Counted from the first letter of the stretch, positions 1 to 8,415 are shown. The stretch: 64,000 nucleotides of DNA from Haloechinothrix alba (GCF_900188115.1 NZ_FZNW01000006.1:1-64000), one strand, 5' to 3'. Notes: a model not told the origin generated them from the letters alone. Made by a program: numbers and translations.

Positions 1-87
1 TACGGCCACCACAGCCCCACCGCCCTCATCGCCATGATCTACCTCTGCGCCGGAGGCATCACCATCACACTCCCCACACAAACCTGA
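1..87 (+). CDS. C-terminal tail of an unidentified protein, cut by the window edge
   Basis: The window opens inside an open frame of 28 codons that ends at TGA 85-87. The tail is hydrophobic (IAMIYLCAGGITITL). I do not recognise the family; tails of this kind occur in some transposases, but the fragment is too short to say. It runs in the same direction as dnaG and is separated from it by the palindromic repeat. Confidence 0.4.
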   Translation, partial: YGHHSPTALIAMIYLCAGGITITLPTQT

Positions 88-95
88 GGAGTCCC

Positions 96-171
96 CTGAA
101 TGACGCTTTCAGTCCGTCTCCGGGACTGAAAGCGTCATTCAGCCACCCCCACGGAGTGAAGGCGTCATTCA
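96..171. repeat. 76-nt three-arm palindromic intergenic repeat, copy 1
   Basis: Two perfect 20-nt inverted arms (96-115 and 123-142) enclose a 7-nt loop. A third arm in the same orientation as the second follows after 11 nt (154-171). The core is TGAATGACGCTTTCA and its complement. The same architecture, with identical length and spacing, recurs at 54885-54960. The element could fold as a hairpin and may end transcription of the gene to its left. Confidence 0.85.
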
Positions 172-201
172 CCACGCACGCGGTCCGCGTAGGGCGCGCA
201 C

Positions 202-207
202 TACACT
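202..207 (+). promoter_or_regulatory. -10 box of a leaderless dnaG promoter
   Basis: TACACT lies exactly 7 nt before the GTG start of dnaG, and no ribosome binding site is visible between them. A transcript starting at the G of GTG would be leaderless, which is common in actinobacteria. The same spacing is seen before three other genes in this window. Confidence 0.5.
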
Positions 208-214
208 CGGGGGC

Positions 215-2122
215 GTGGCGGGACTGATCCGGGAAAGCGACATCGCGGAGGTCCGTGAGCGCAATCGGATCGACGACGTCATCGGCGAGTACATCGCGTT
301 GCGCCGGGCCGGGGGCGGTGCGCTGAAGGGCTTGTGCCCCTTCCACGACGAGAAGTCGCCCTCCCTGAACGTGCGCCCCTCGCACGGGACGTTCCACTGC
401 TTCGGTTGTGGCGAGGGCGGGGACGTCATCGCCTTCATCACCAAGATCGAACACCTGGGATTCGTGGAGTCGGTGGAGCGGCTGGCGGACCGGGCCGGCA
501 TCCAGCTGACCTACACCGGCGGGGGAACGACGGTGCAGCGCGACAGGGGGACGCGCACCCGTCTCGTCGAGGCCCACCGGGCGGCGCAGGAGTTCTATGC
601 CGAGCAGCTGATGACCCCGGAGGCCCAACCCGCACGGGAGTTCCTGAAGGAGCGCGGTTTCGACCGCGAGGCGGCCCGGACGTTCGGTTGCGGGTACGCG
701 CCCGCGGGTTGGGACCAGCTCACCAGGCATCTACTGGGCAAGGGCTTCGAGGTCGACGAGCTGTACAAGGCGCAGCTGGCGAAGGAGAGCAGGCACGGCA
801 AACCCCTTGACCGTTTCCGCAGGAGGTTGCTGTGGCCGATCAAGGAGCTCAGCGGTGACGTCGTCGGGTTCGGCGCCCGGCGGATCTTCGAGGACGACCC
901 GATCGAAGCCAAGTACCTGAACACCAGCGAGAGCCCGATCTACAAGAAATCGCAGGTGCTGTTCGGGCTCGACCTGGCCAAGCGCGAGATCGCGAAACGT
1001 CACCAGGTCGTGGTGGTCGAGGGCTACACGGACGTGATGGCGATGCACGCCGCGGGCGTGCCGACCGCCGTCGCGTCATCCGGAACGTCCTTCGGCAGCG
1101 ACCACATGGCGGTCCTGCGCCGGTTGATGATGGACGACGACGCGTTCCGGGGCGAGGTGATCTTCACCTTCGACGCGGACGAGGCGGGGCAGAAGGCGGC
1201 GCTGAAGGCGTTCGAGGGTGACCAGACCTTTGCCGCGCAGACGTATATCGCCGTGGCCCCGGAGGGGATGGACCCGTGCGAGCTGCGGCTGGCCAAAGGC
1301 GATGCCGCGGTACGCGACCTCGTGGCCCGGCGGGTCCCGCTGTTCGAGTTCGCCATCCGGAGCATGCTGCGTTCCTACGACCTGGACTCGGTGGACGGTC
1401 AGGTGGCCGCATTGCAGCGCACCGTTCCACTGGTCGCGCAGATCAAGGACGCCGCCAAGCGGGACGGCTACGCGGTCAAGCTCGCGTTCTGGACCGGTTG
1501 GCACGACGAGTCCATGGTGGTGCGCCGGGTGCGGGAGACCGCGCACGGAGGCGGTAACGGTACGCGTAAGGCGCGGCAACGGTCGGCGGGCTCGGGGCAG
1601 CGCGACGACGCCGGTGCGGAGTCCGACATGCCGCGCCCGGACCCCCGGGACCCGCGGCTGCGCGCGCAGCGGGAGGTCCTCAAAGCGGCCCTGCAGGAGC
1701 CCGCGCTGGCCGGGCCGTCCTACGATGCGCTGGCCGAGGATGCTTTCACGCATCCGGCCTATGTCGCGGTGCATCGCGCGGTGCTCGCGGCAGGGGGTAC
1801 GGCCAGCGGCCTCACCGGTCCCGCGCTGCTGGACGCGGCGTTGCAGCACGCGCCGGAGGGGACCGCCAGGCGGGTGCTCTCCGAGCTCGCTGTCGAGCCG
1901 CTCCACGCCAAGGACGAGGTGGACGCCGACTACGTGGCCACCGAGCTGGCTGTGGTGCAGTCCGCGCTCGTGGGGCGGCAGATCTCCGAGGTGAAGTCGA
2001 AGTTGCAGCGGGTGTCTCCCACAGAGGAGGTCGAGGAGTACCGGGCCCTGTTCGGTGACCTCATCGCACTGGAGCAGTACCGTAAGGCGCTGCGTGAGCA
2101 GGCTGTCGGGGGGATGTCGTGA
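215..2122 (+). CDS. dnaG: DNA primase DnaG
   Basis: Synthesises RNA primers at the replication fork. The 635 residues have the standard order. First is a CHC2 zinc finger (C41, H44, C62, C65 within CPFHDEKSPS and HCFGCGEGGD). The RNA polymerase/TOPRIM core follows, with EGYTD at 269-273 and the metal-binding DADEAG near 320. A C-terminal helicase-binding region comes after a charged linker at about residues 440-480. GTG is taken as start because it sits 7 nt after a TACACT box and gives the usual N-terminus. Its stop codon overlaps the start of the next gene, so the two are probably cotranslated. No damage is seen. Confidence 0.97.
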   Translation: MAGLIRESDIAEVRERNRIDDVIGEYIALRRAGGGALKGLCPFHDEKSPSLNVRPSHGTFHCFGCGEGGDVIAFITKIEHLGFVESVERLADRAGIQLTYTGGGTTVQRDRGTRTRLVEAHRAAQEFYAEQLMTPEAQPAREFLKERGFDREAARTFGCGYAPAGWDQLTRHLLGKGFEVDELYKAQLAKESRHGKPLDRFRRRLLWPIKELSGDVVGFGARRIFEDDPIEAKYLNTSESPIYKKSQVLFGLDLAKREIAKRHQVVVVEGYTDVMAMHAAGVPTAVASSGTSFGSDHMAVLRRLMMDDDAFRGEVIFTFDADEAGQKAALKAFEGDQTFAAQTYIAVAPEGMDPCELRLAKGDAAVRDLVARRVPLFEFAIRSMLRSYDLDSVDGQVAALQRTVPLVAQIKDAAKRDGYAVKLAFWTGWHDESMVVRRVRETAHGGGNGTRKARQRSAGSGQRDDAGAESDMPRPDPRDPRLRAQREVLKAALQEPALAGPSYDALAEDAFTHPAYVAVHRAVLAAGGTASGLTGPALLDAALQHAPEGTARRVLSELAVEPLHAKDEVDADYVATELAVVQSALVGRQISEVKSKLQRVSPTEEVEEYRALFGDLIALEQYRKALREQAVGGMS

Positions 2123-2640
2123 TCGGGTGGCTGCACCGCCTGCTAGGCGACCGGTTGCCGGCGGGCTTCACCGGAACGCTGGCCGCTGACGAGCACGTAC
2201 TGGCGTCGGGCGTGTCCGACCACGGGCCCGTGGTGGTGACATCGCAGGCCGTGTGGCTGCCCGGAAGCGACGGGCCGCGGCGCGTGGAGTGGCACGTCAT
2301 CGCCAAGGCCACGTGGGCGGAGCCGGTGCTGACGGTCGTGGAGGCCGAGGAGGTCGCCCGGCCGGGTGGTGCCGTGGTGCTCAGTGACCGGCAGCCTGTG
2401 CGCGTCCGGCTGGACCGCCCCGGAAAGGTGCCGAAGGTGGTCCGCGAGCGGGTCGATGCCTCCATCCGGTCCCGCCACTACAAGGAGCTGCCCGGCGGTG
2501 GTGCGTGGTTCGTCCAGCGCAGGGTGCCGGGAACCGGTGGGGTCGTGTTGCAGGCCCTTCCCGAGCCGGGGACGGACCGGGACGCCGTCGCCGGTATCGC
2601 GCGCGAGGCAGCCGAGCGGCTGGCCGGAGAGCAAGCCTAG
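2119..2640 (+). CDS. Conserved actinobacterial protein cotranslated with dnaG
   Basis: A 173-residue soluble protein whose GTG overlaps the dnaG stop by 4 nt (GTGA), which implies translational coupling. It has no membrane segment or signal peptide and no motif that I can assign. It is rich in beta-branched residues in a repeated strand pattern ([25 protein letters not shown]), suggesting a small beta-rich fold. Similar uncharacterised genes follow dnaG in other actinobacteria, as far as I recall. A replication-related role is inferred from position only. Confidence 0.85.
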   Translation: MIGWLHRLLGDRLPAGFTGTLAADEHVLASGVSDHGPVVVTSQAVWLPGSDGPRRVEWHVIAKATWAEPVLTVVEAEEVARPGGAVVLSDRQPVRVRLDRPGKVPKVVRERVDASIRSRHYKELPGGGAWFVQRRVPGTGGVVLQALPEPGTDRDAVAGIAREAAERLAGEQA

Positions 2641-2656
2641 CAGTACGATCGTACTG
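2641..2656. promoter_or_regulatory. 16-bp perfect palindrome, candidate operator
   Basis: CAGTACGATCGTACTG starts one base after the stop of the preceding gene and ends just before the GGGAG ribosome binding site of the methyltransferase gene. AGTACG/CGTACT half-sites are typical of TetR-type operators. No regulator gene is adjacent, so its binder is unknown. Confidence 0.45.
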
Positions 2657-2665
2657 GGAGGCGAT

Positions 2666-3427
2666 ATGTGGGATCCGGCGACGTACCTCGACCACGCATC
2701 GCTACGGGCCCGCCCGTTTCACGACCTGCTCGCCCGCGTGGCCGCGCGAGCACCCCGGCGCGTGGTCGACCTGGGGTGCGGGCCGGGCACCCTGACCGGG
2801 ATACTCGCCCGGCGATGGCCGGACGCGGTGGTGGAGGCGATCGACTCCGCCCCGGAGATGGTCGCCGCGGCCCGGGCACGCGGGATCGACGCCCGCGCGG
2901 GCGACGTGTCCGAGTGGCGACCGGGAAGCGACACCGATGTTGTGGTGTGCAACGCCGTCCTGCAATGGGTGCCCCGGCACGACCGCCTACTCGAGGACTG
3001 GATGGCGGCGCTGCCGTCCGGGGCGTGGCTCGCCGTGCAGGTGCCTGCCAACTTCGACGCACCGTCCCACCGCATCGTCCGAGAGCTCGCGGCGGAGCCG
3101 CGATGGGCGGAGGATCTGGCAGGGGTGCTGCGCGGGGAGGACGCGGTGCACGGCCCGGAGGGCTACGCCACACTGCTGGCCGACGCGGGCTGTGAGGTCG
3201 ACGCGTGGTCGACGACGTACCTGCAGCGCCTGGACGGTCCCGATCCGGTCCTCGACTGGATCACCGGGACGGCGTTGCGCCCGGTCAGGGCCGTGCTGGA
3301 CGACGCCCGGTGGGAGTCGTTCCGCGCCGAGCTCGCGCCGCGCCTGCGGGAGGCCTACCCGCAGCGGCCGGACGGCACCACCTGGTTCCCGTTCCGTCGT
3401 GTCTTCGTCGTAGCACGGCAGGTATGA
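2666..3427 (+). CDS. tam: Trans-aconitate 2-methyltransferase-like SAM methyltransferase
   Basis: A class I SAM-dependent methyltransferase of 253 residues. Motif I is [15 protein letters not shown] near residues 33-47. It is followed by [11 protein letters not shown] (acidic SAM ribose contact) and [10 protein letters not shown], a signature of the Tam family, which methylates trans-aconitate in the cytosol. The C-terminal half ([35 protein letters not shown]) also fits Tam. The ATG is preceded by GGGAGGCGAT and gives the typical MWDP N-terminus. A 16-bp palindrome just upstream suggests its own control. Confidence 0.85.
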   Translation: MWDPATYLDHASLRARPFHDLLARVAARAPRRVVDLGCGPGTLTGILARRWPDAVVEAIDSAPEMVAAARARGIDARAGDVSEWRPGSDTDVVVCNAVLQWVPRHDRLLEDWMAALPSGAWLAVQVPANFDAPSHRIVRELAAEPRWAEDLAGVLRGEDAVHGPEGYATLLADAGCEVDAWSTTYLQRLDGPDPVLDWITGTALRPVRAVLDDARWESFRAELAPRLREAYPQRPDGTTWFPFRRVFVVARQV

Positions 3428-3433
3428 CGCGCG

Positions 3434-3646
3434 TCATGCCTGGCGGTCGCGGTACCGCTGCGCCGACAGCGGGATCCGCTCGCCGAGCTTCTCTCCGACC
3501 TTGGCCCTGGCCACTCCGGCCGCACCTTGCACGGCGGGGTGGTCGGCAACACGGCGGTAGGCGCGCACGAACTGCTCGTAGCGGTCACGCCCTGCCCGGC
3601 TGCCGAGCACGTATCCTATGGCCATTCCCAGCAGGAACTTCGTCAT
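3434..3646 (-). CDS. YtxH-like small membrane-associated protein
   Basis: A 70-residue protein opening with one short hydrophobic segment (FLLGMAIGYVLGSRAGR), then a basic amphipathic tail. GYVLGSRAGRDRYEQ is characteristic of YtxH-domain proteins, small stress-associated envelope proteins of unclear mechanism. An upstream in-frame start exists, but this ATG follows a GAGGAG site and begins the recognisable domain. It is convergent with tam, with a 6-nt gap. Confidence 0.75.
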   Translation of the reverse strand: MTKFLLGMAIGYVLGSRAGRDRYEQFVRAYRRVADHPAVQGAAGVARAKVGEKLGERIPLSAQRYRDRQA

Positions 3647-3786
3647 GGCATCACGGCTCCTCGTCGTTGACTCGGTGAACACCCATTGTTCACCATCACC
3701 GCGAACCGAGGGTGCCCACATGGCCACGTGAGCGATGCGCTAGAGTGTTACGCGGTTGCCGACGAGATCAATCGGCGCGGGACCAT

Positions 3787-3858
<72 letters not shown>

Positions 3859-3863
3859 CTTCC

Positions 3864-3886
3864 TGCCCAGGTGACAAGCCTGGGCA
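3864..3886 (+). terminator. Intrinsic terminator after tRNA-Asn
   Basis: An 8-bp perfect stem (TGCCCAGG / CCTGGGCA) with a 7-nt loop, followed by TTCTTA, starts 6 nt after the tRNA. Confidence 0.7.
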
Positions 3887-4184
3887 TTCTTACGTTCCGG
3901 GGGCAATGAGGCCGGATCGATCGGATACTCGCTACTTTCGTTGAGCCGATCCGGCTCGGCGACGCCGCCCTCCGGTTGTGCGGTGCCGTGTGCGTGGAGC
4001 GCCGGCTGTCCGGTATGTGCAGCGACGCCCGACAAGGTGTGCTCAATCGCTCGACGCGGTGTGCTCGAGCACCCGACACAGCGTGCCGAAGGGCCCGACA
4101 CGGGAAGGTGGCCGGGCGGCGCGCACGATATCTCGGCCCAGCGACCAGGCTTTCGGTCTGACTGCGTAAGGTATGGGACCGTTG
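3887..4184. other. Intergenic stretch between the two tRNA genes
   Basis: No convincing gene. Open frames here lack ribosome binding sites and some run through the tRNA. A loose repetition of GTGTGCTC-type words near 4037-4070 is the only structure noticed. The promoter of the CAU tRNA must lie near the right end. Confidence 0.5.
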
Positions 4185-4258
4185 GGGCCGGTAGCTCAGT
4201 CGGTCAGAGCAGTGGACTCATAATCCATTGGTCGCGGGTTCAAGTCCCGCCCGGCCCA
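4185..4258 (+). tRNA. tRNA with CAT anticodon (tRNA-Ile2 or elongator Met), prophage integration target
   Basis: A 74-nt cloverleaf. The acceptor stem GGGCCGG pairs with CCGGCCC, the D arm is GCTC...GAGC, the anticodon loop is CTCATAA, and the T arm is GCGGG-TTCAAGT-CCCGC; CCA is not encoded. A CAU anticodon may be Met or, after lysidine modification, Ile. The variable-loop neighbourhood (TTGGTCGC) resembles bacterial tRNA-Ile2, so I lean that way. Its 3' part is the left attachment site, so the prophage leaves the tRNA whole. Confidence 0.93.
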
Positions 4259-4259
4259 C
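4213..4259. repeat. attL, 47-bp direct repeat
   Basis: The sequence from the 5' side of the anticodon stem to one base past the discriminator is repeated without mismatch at 40037-40083, beside the integrase gene. This is the classic footprint of a tyrosine integrase acting on a tRNA 3' end. Confidence 0.95.
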
Positions 4260-4424
4260 TTTGTGACCAGCATCGGACGAGGAGAGTGGATTAACGGCCC
4301 CTCCGTATGGGGGCAAAATGGGGGCAACTACGCTTCGTGGTAATCCGATTACAGGGATCCTGGGGGCGGTTGCCGACCCTGGTGGACGACGGAGATCATA
4401 GGGCTCAGCCGGGGAAGGAGTCTC

Positions 4425-4610
4425 ATGTCTGACGACACCGACAGCGAGCGTTGGGACCAGTGCCCCGCTTGTGGGTACGAGCAGAAGCTCGATCCCGATG
4501 GGATGCTGCGCGTCCACGGCAGGCCATCGGAGGAGCAACGCATCGGCGTCGAGCTGTGCCCCGGCGGCCGCACCCCGCCGCGCCGCTACGGCAGCGGCTC
4601 CGCCCGCTGA
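4425..4610 (+). CDS. Small phage protein with a CxxC motif
   Basis: A 61-residue acidic-then-basic protein with CPACGYEQ near residue 13 and one more cysteine at 45, perhaps a partial zinc knuckle. The ATG follows GGGGAAGGAG at good spacing, the same ribosome binding style as other plus-strand prophage genes. It lies between attL and the end of the late operon and reads towards it, so it may be expressed in the lysogen. Function unknown. Confidence 0.6.
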   Translation: MSDDTDSERWDQCPACGYEQKLDPDGMLRVHGRPSEEQRIGVELCPGGRTPPRRYGSGSAR

Positions 4611-4632
4611 GACACCCCCAGGAAGGAGCACC

Positions 4633-4812
4633 ATGCGGAACAACTACGTCGACGCGATCGCCCTGCTCGCCATCATCGCGGCCATCATCGGTCTCATCCC
4701 GGCGTTCGCGGGGGAGGGCGCGTCGATGTTCCTGCCGATCGGTATCGGCCTGGGGGTCGTGTGGCTGGTCGTCAAAGCGATCACACGCCAGCAGGAGCAG
4801 ACACGCAAGTAG
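4633..4812 (+). CDS. Small two-helix membrane protein
   Basis: 59 residues with two hydrophobic stretches (IALLAIIAAIIGLIPAF, about 9-25, and MFLPIGIGLGVVWLVV, about 32-47), then a basic tail. A strong AGGAAGGAG site precedes the ATG, and the gene lies 22 nt after the preceding one. It could alter the lysogen's envelope (for example superinfection exclusion), but that is a guess from position and size. Confidence 0.65.
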   Translation: MRNNYVDAIALLAIIAAIIGLIPAFAGEGASMFLPIGIGLGVVWLVVKAITRQQEQTRK

Positions 4813-4846
4813 CGACCCGCGGACGAGCCCGGCAGATACACGTATA

Positions 4847-4878
4847 GACCCCCGCCCTCCCGTAGGAGAGCGGGGGTC
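4847..4878. terminator. Bidirectional terminator closing the late operon
   Basis: GACCCCCGCCCTCC and GGAGAGCGGGGGTC form a 14-bp stem with one mismatch and a 4-nt loop. It lies between the convergent small plus-strand genes and the 3' end of the long minus-strand late operon. Confidence 0.75.
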
Positions 4879-4902
4879 ATCTCGTCAGGATTGATGCTCG
4901 CG

Positions 4903-5154
4903 CTACGCGCTTCCGCCGCGTTGCTCTGCAGGCGGCGTCGAGTCAACGCGTACGGACAGGCCTTCGTCGTTGATCATCCTGGATAGCTCTTGAGCTACGG
5001 ATAGGGTCGCTCGCACTTGCGCCAGCGCGATCTTCTGGTCTGGTGTCGGGGACAGGGCGTCGTGTGTGATGTCCCGCTCGGCCTCATTGGCCAAGTCGGC
5101 TGCTTCGTGCCATATCGTCATGCGGCGCAGCCTAATCCGCCAGGCGTCGACCAC
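4903..5154 (-). CDS. Small phage protein after the holin candidate
   Basis: An 83-residue, probably helical, soluble protein and the last gene of the lysis region. Neither possible start has a good ribosome binding site. GTG at the given end leaves an 18-nt gap to the holin-like gene; ATG 33 nt further in (MTIWHEAADLA) is an alternative. No recognised family. Confidence 0.55.
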   Translation of the reverse strand: MVDAWRIRLRRMTIWHEAADLANEAERDITHDALSPTPDQKIALAQVRATLSVAQELSRMINDEGLSVRVDSTPPAEQRGGSA

Positions 5155-5172
5155 TCCAGGCGCATGGGAGCG

Positions 5173-5418
5173 TCAGTCGTACCTCGGCGGCCTGGCTGAC
5201 CCGAGCAGGATCCTGGTCAGCCAGGCAGGCCACCACGATCGGGCCTCGAGCCACCGGCTAGCGGGGTAGATGACGGCCAGCGCCAACGGCACCAGTACCA
5301 CGCTGCCCGTCTCGCCGAGGTGGGTCAGCGCCTCCTCGGGCAGGTCGAGATGGGTCGCGAGCCACGCCACCAGCGCCGACCATGCGGCAGGGACGGCGGT
5401 ACGTACCAGAGCGATCAT
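5173..5418 (-). CDS. Putative holin
   Basis: 81 residues with two hydrophobic segments (VPAAWSALVAWLATHL and SVVLVPLALAVIYPAS) and a charged C-terminus. This size and topology fit a class II holin that would open the cytoplasmic membrane for the endolysin encoded just upstream. The ATG follows GTGAGGAGGCC. The gap to the endolysin gene is 10 nt. The family is not identified from motifs, so the call rests on topology and position. Confidence 0.65.
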   Translation of the reverse strand: MIALVRTAVPAAWSALVAWLATHLDLPEEALTHLGETGSVVLVPLALAVIYPASRWLEARSWWPAWLTRILLGSARPPRYD

Positions 5419-5428
5419 TGGGGCCTCC

Positions 5429-6109
5429 TCACTTGCCCATCTGGGACCAGGTTTCGGGCCCGACCTCGCCGTCGACCGTGATCCCCTGCATGTCCTGGTA
5501 CCAACGCACCCGTTCATGCGTGGCAGGGCCGAAGTAGTCGTCGTCGGTGATGCCGAGCCACCGCTGAACGAACCCCACGTCCGAACCGTGCGACCAGGTG
5601 TCGTACTGGTCGCGGCCGCCGTAGATCACGCGGCTGCCGGGGCTCGCGTCCTGGTGTTCCTCGTACGGCCTCGAGCTCGAACCGCCACCCGCGTTGTCGA
5701 ACGAAGGCAGGTTCCACGAGCTCGGGTCGTCGCACCGGTCGTCTGCCACCACTGACAGGTGCGCGTGCCGGGTGTGCGGGTTCACCCCGTTGTAGGCGCG
5801 CCACACCCACGGGGACGGCCCGCCCGCGCCGGACATGATCAGTTCGTTCGCGATCACGTACTTGATACGGGGGTCGCGACTCTGCTCGAGCTCGTCGGTC
5901 AGGCGGTCGATATCGACCCCGGCGTCGGGATCGTGCGTGAAGTCGAACGCGGTGACGATGCCCGGCCCGTACCACGGGTTGTGGTCGCTCTGCCGGTTCT
6001 GGTGGTCCTCGTCGCCGATCGTTCCATCCGACGCTGTGTCCCGGTTGGGGTATGCCGCGTCGAGCTGGTTCCGGAACGTCTCCAGGCTCCGCGCTACGCG
6101 CCAAGACAT
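5429..6109 (-). CDS. Endolysin: M15-like peptidase with C-terminal peptidoglycan-binding domain
   Basis: A 226-residue cell-wall hydrolase. The N-terminal domain (about 1-125) has the spaced metal-ligand pattern of D-Ala-D-Ala or L-Ala-D-Glu peptidases: SDHNP (H43), AFDFTHDPDAG (D56) and HTRHAHLSV (H115/H117). The C-terminal domain (about 165-226) has the PG_binding_1 pattern, with VGFVQRWLGI, DYFGPATHERVRWYQ and TVDGEVGPETWSQMG. No signal peptide is present, so release should depend on a holin. It sits between the two small membrane-protein genes of the lysis module. Confidence 0.85.
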   Translation of the reverse strand: MSWRVARSLETFRNQLDAAYPNRDTASDGTIGDEDHQNRQSDHNPWYGPGIVTAFDFTHDPDAGVDIDRLTDELEQSRDPRIKYVIANELIMSGAGGPSPWVWRAYNGVNPHTRHAHLSVVADDRCDDPSSWNLPSFDNAGGGSSSRPYEEHQDASPGSRVIYGGRDQYDTWSHGSDVGFVQRWLGITDDDYFGPATHERVRWYQDMQGITVDGEVGPETWSQMGK

Positions 6110-6120
6110 GGGTATCCTCC

Positions 6121-6459
6121 TTATAGGTTGGTGAATCGCGATATCGCCTCGATCCCGGTGGCTCCGCCGAGGCCTGCCACCAGGCCAACTGCCCCGAACA
6201 CCACGGCCATGCGCCAGCGGAACTGCTCGAGCTTGCTGATCCGGTGTTCGTGGTCTTCGTCTTTGGATTGCTCGATCTTGCGGAGCCGCTGCTCGTGGTC
6301 GTCGAGATGCTTCAACATCTGGCTGACCTGCACAGAGAGGGACTGCAGGTCTGAGCGCATCCCGCCCACCTCGCGGTGGATCGACTGCAGCTCGCCATAG
6401 AACTGGTTCGCGGTGATCGTGAAGACCGCGTTGGGCGCGCCCGCGCTGTCGCCAGACAT
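6121..6459 (-). CDS. Coiled-coil membrane protein, second holin candidate
   Basis: 112 residues. A long charged coiled coil (about 25-82, many E/H/R heptads) is followed by one transmembrane segment near the C-terminus (MAVVFGAVGLVAGLGGA). This layout resembles XhlA-type hemolysin/holin accessory proteins, which work with a small holin. It lies directly upstream of the endolysin gene, which supports a lysis role. Confidence 0.65.
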   Translation of the reverse strand: MSGDSAGAPNAVFTITANQFYGELQSIHREVGGMRSDLQSLSVQVSQMLKHLDDHEQRLRKIEQSKDEDHEHRISKLEQFRWRMAVVFGAVGLVAGLGGATGIEAISRFTNL

Positions 6460-6495
6460 AGGTCGGTCCTCCTCACAACGAGGGGGCGGGTCAAC

Positions 6496-7248
6496 TCAGG
6501 ACTGGCGCAGGTAGCAGGCCCACACGCTGCACGCCGAAGAATCGGTGGTGGTCGACACCTCCGCAGTAAGGGCGATACGCACGTGGTCACTGCGCACGAA
6601 GCTCGACACATCGAACGGTCCCTGGCGGCCCGTGACGACGCCGCTACCCTCGCTCCACGAGCCGACCTCAGTCCCGTCGAGCCGCAGCCGGTACGTCACC
6701 GTCGCCGACCCCGAGGCAGGCCCCCAGGTTCCGTCGACTTCGATGTAGGGGTGGCTGATGGTGGCGCGGCCCTCCCACATCTCGGTCTCGCCGCTGATGT
6801 GATCGTTGCCCAACGACCAGTAGTCCATGTGTTGCCCGGTCTCAGAACCGGTCGTGTTGCTGATGAACTTCGGGTAGAGGATCACCGGGAGCCACGGGCG
6901 CGCCAGCCCCGAACCCGATGCGGCGTCGTCGGACATTATGATGTTGCCGTCGTTATCCCACAGCGACCAGAAGTCGCGCCCCTCGTCGACCCTCTGCGTG
7001 AGCAGCATGACTTCTCCGTTGTCGCGGCGAAGCCGGAATATCTGCTGCCCGTCCGAATCTGGGCCGATGTAGACGATTTCCACATCGTCGGAAGACACCA
7101 TCCGCAGAAACGAATTCTCGAGAAGGGTGATGCCACCGTCGCGGATGACGGCGGAGGTCACCCCTACCTTCTTCCACACCTCCGCGACTCGGCGCTCCAC
7201 TCGCCGCAGCCGATCGATGATGTTGCTCGGTTGGTTCACCTTCGCCAC
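6496..7248 (-). CDS. Tail-tip or receptor-binding-associated protein
   Basis: 250 residues. A short N-terminal coiled coil (IIDRLRRVERRVAEVWKKV) probably trimerises the protein. A beta-rich body follows, with many Ser/Thr/Gly turns (ATVTYRLRLDG, DHVRIALTAEV). Position after the tail-tip genes and before the lysis genes is usual for receptor-binding or upper-baseplate proteins. No enzymatic motif is visible. The host receptor cannot be deduced. Confidence 0.6.
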   Translation of the reverse strand: MAKVNQPSNIIDRLRRVERRVAEVWKKVGVTSAVIRDGGITLLENSFLRMVSSDDVEIVYIGPDSDGQQIFRLRRDNGEVMLLTQRVDEGRDFWSLWDNDGNIIMSDDAASGSGLARPWLPVILYPKFISNTTGSETGQHMDYWSLGNDHISGETEMWEGRATISHPYIEVDGTWGPASGSATVTYRLRLDGTEVGSWSEGSGVVTGRQGPFDVSSFVRSDHVRIALTAEVSTTTDSSACSVWACYLRQS

Positions 7249-7263
7249 GGCGAGCCCCCTCTA

Positions 7264-8403
7264 CTAGTCGATGTCGTCCAGCAGCGGAGCCATCACCAGG
7301 TCCACCCGCTCGTAGTCCGATTGGGGTGATATCTGCCCCTCGACGATCCGCATCGTGGTTTCGACCCCTTCGGGGAGGAAGTCGTCCTCGATCGCTACGA
7401 CGGCGTCGTCACCGACACGCCACTCGCCTACGCGGGGGGAGCGATCCCCGCGCACGGTCAGCTCCGGCAGCACTACCGGGCGCCGCGCCGCGCGTTGGTC
7501 CTCGTCCGCATGGTCCTGCAACGTGCCCTCATTGACTACGCCGTCGTAGGCTTCCTCGAGTTCCATCAGCGGGTAGCCCAGGTCGTAGCGGGCCTCGTCC
7601 TCGGCCACGGCGATATCGACACCCTCCGCGGCCCCATCGGCGGTAGCGAATGCTCGTGAGGCGTAGCCGGTGCCGTCCGACGGCCACACGTAGGACACGA
7701 GATTCCCGCCGTACTCCCACACGTGAGGGGAGCCCTGCTGCCCGAGCCACGGTTCCCCGATCTGCAACACCCGCCGAGGGCGGCCATCTTGGTCGAGGGC
7801 GGTACCAACACCGAACATCATGTCCGGCCCGTCGGTCACACCTGCGAGGTCAGACAGGGCGCTGCCGACCTCCTTGAGTTGGTGACCCTTGTAGGTGCGA
7901 TCGCGGAGGATGCCGGACTCGCTCGAGTCGAGTTCGATCCCGATGTGGCCTCCGGTGTGGTCCTGCGCCTTTGCGACGAGCTGACGGGCGATCTCGTTCT
8001 GGTCGGTGTTGTCGAACTGGATCTGCTGCTGCGCGACGTGCTCCACACCGGGGTCGGCGGCGAGGATAGGTAGAACCCGCCGGTGGTTGAAGTACGACCA
8101 CCAGTCAGCAGCCCCGATCTGTACCGTGCGAGACCTTGAGTCGTATCGGCGTGTCCAGATGATTCCGCCCCACATGGGGCGGTCATCCCGGTAGATGTAC
8201 AGCGCGCGGCGGCACGGCGCGGTTAGGTAGTGGGGATCGCGGACCATGCGTTTCCGCGCGTTGCGGGACTCGACCTGGAACTGACCTGTGGCTTCGCCCG
8301 CGTCGTTGAGCTTGAACCCGTAGGTCACGTTCCGGAGGGGCAGCTCTCCGAGGGGTTCGTTGCTGCGGAGGTCGTGCACCATGTACGTGTAAACCGGTGC
8401 CAT
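7264..8403 (-). CDS. Tail-associated baseplate protein, Gp37-like
   Basis: 379 residues, no membrane segments. The N-terminus (VYTYMVHDLRSNEPLGELPL, YGFKLNDAGEATGQFQVES, RPMWGGIIWTRRYD) matches the pattern of siphoviral ReqiPepy6-Gp37-like tail proteins, which form the hub below the Dit ring. The C-terminal part has GDRSPRVGEWRVGDDAVVAIEDDFL, a small beta barrel. It is encoded between the adhesin-like gene and the receptor-binding candidate, as expected for a tail-tip hub. Confidence 0.7.
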   Translation of the reverse strand: MAPVYTYMVHDLRSNEPLGELPLRNVTYGFKLNDAGEATGQFQVESRNARKRMVRDPHYLTAPCRRALYIYRDDRPMWGGIIWTRRYDSRSRTVQIGAADWWSYFNHRRVLPILAADPGVEHVAQQQIQFDNTDQNEIARQLVAKAQDHTGGHIGIELDSSESGILRDRTYKGHQLKEVGSALSDLAGVTDGPDMMFGVGTALDQDGRPRRVLQIGEPWLGQQGSPHVWEYGGNLVSYVWPSDGTGYASRAFATADGAAEGVDIAVAEDEARYDLGYPLMELEEAYDGVVNEGTLQDHADEDQRAARRPVVLPELTVRGDRSPRVGEWRVGDDAVVAIEDDFLPEGVETTMRIVEGQISPQSDYERVDLVMAPLLDDID

Positions 8404-8415
8404 ACCACCCCCGCC

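Noticed and set aside
1-87. Transposase C-terminus
   Set aside because: The 28 residues are suggestive but too few to assign; kept only as an unidentified tail.
3941-4294. Open frame running through the CAU tRNA
   Set aside because: Would read through a tRNA gene and lacks a start site.
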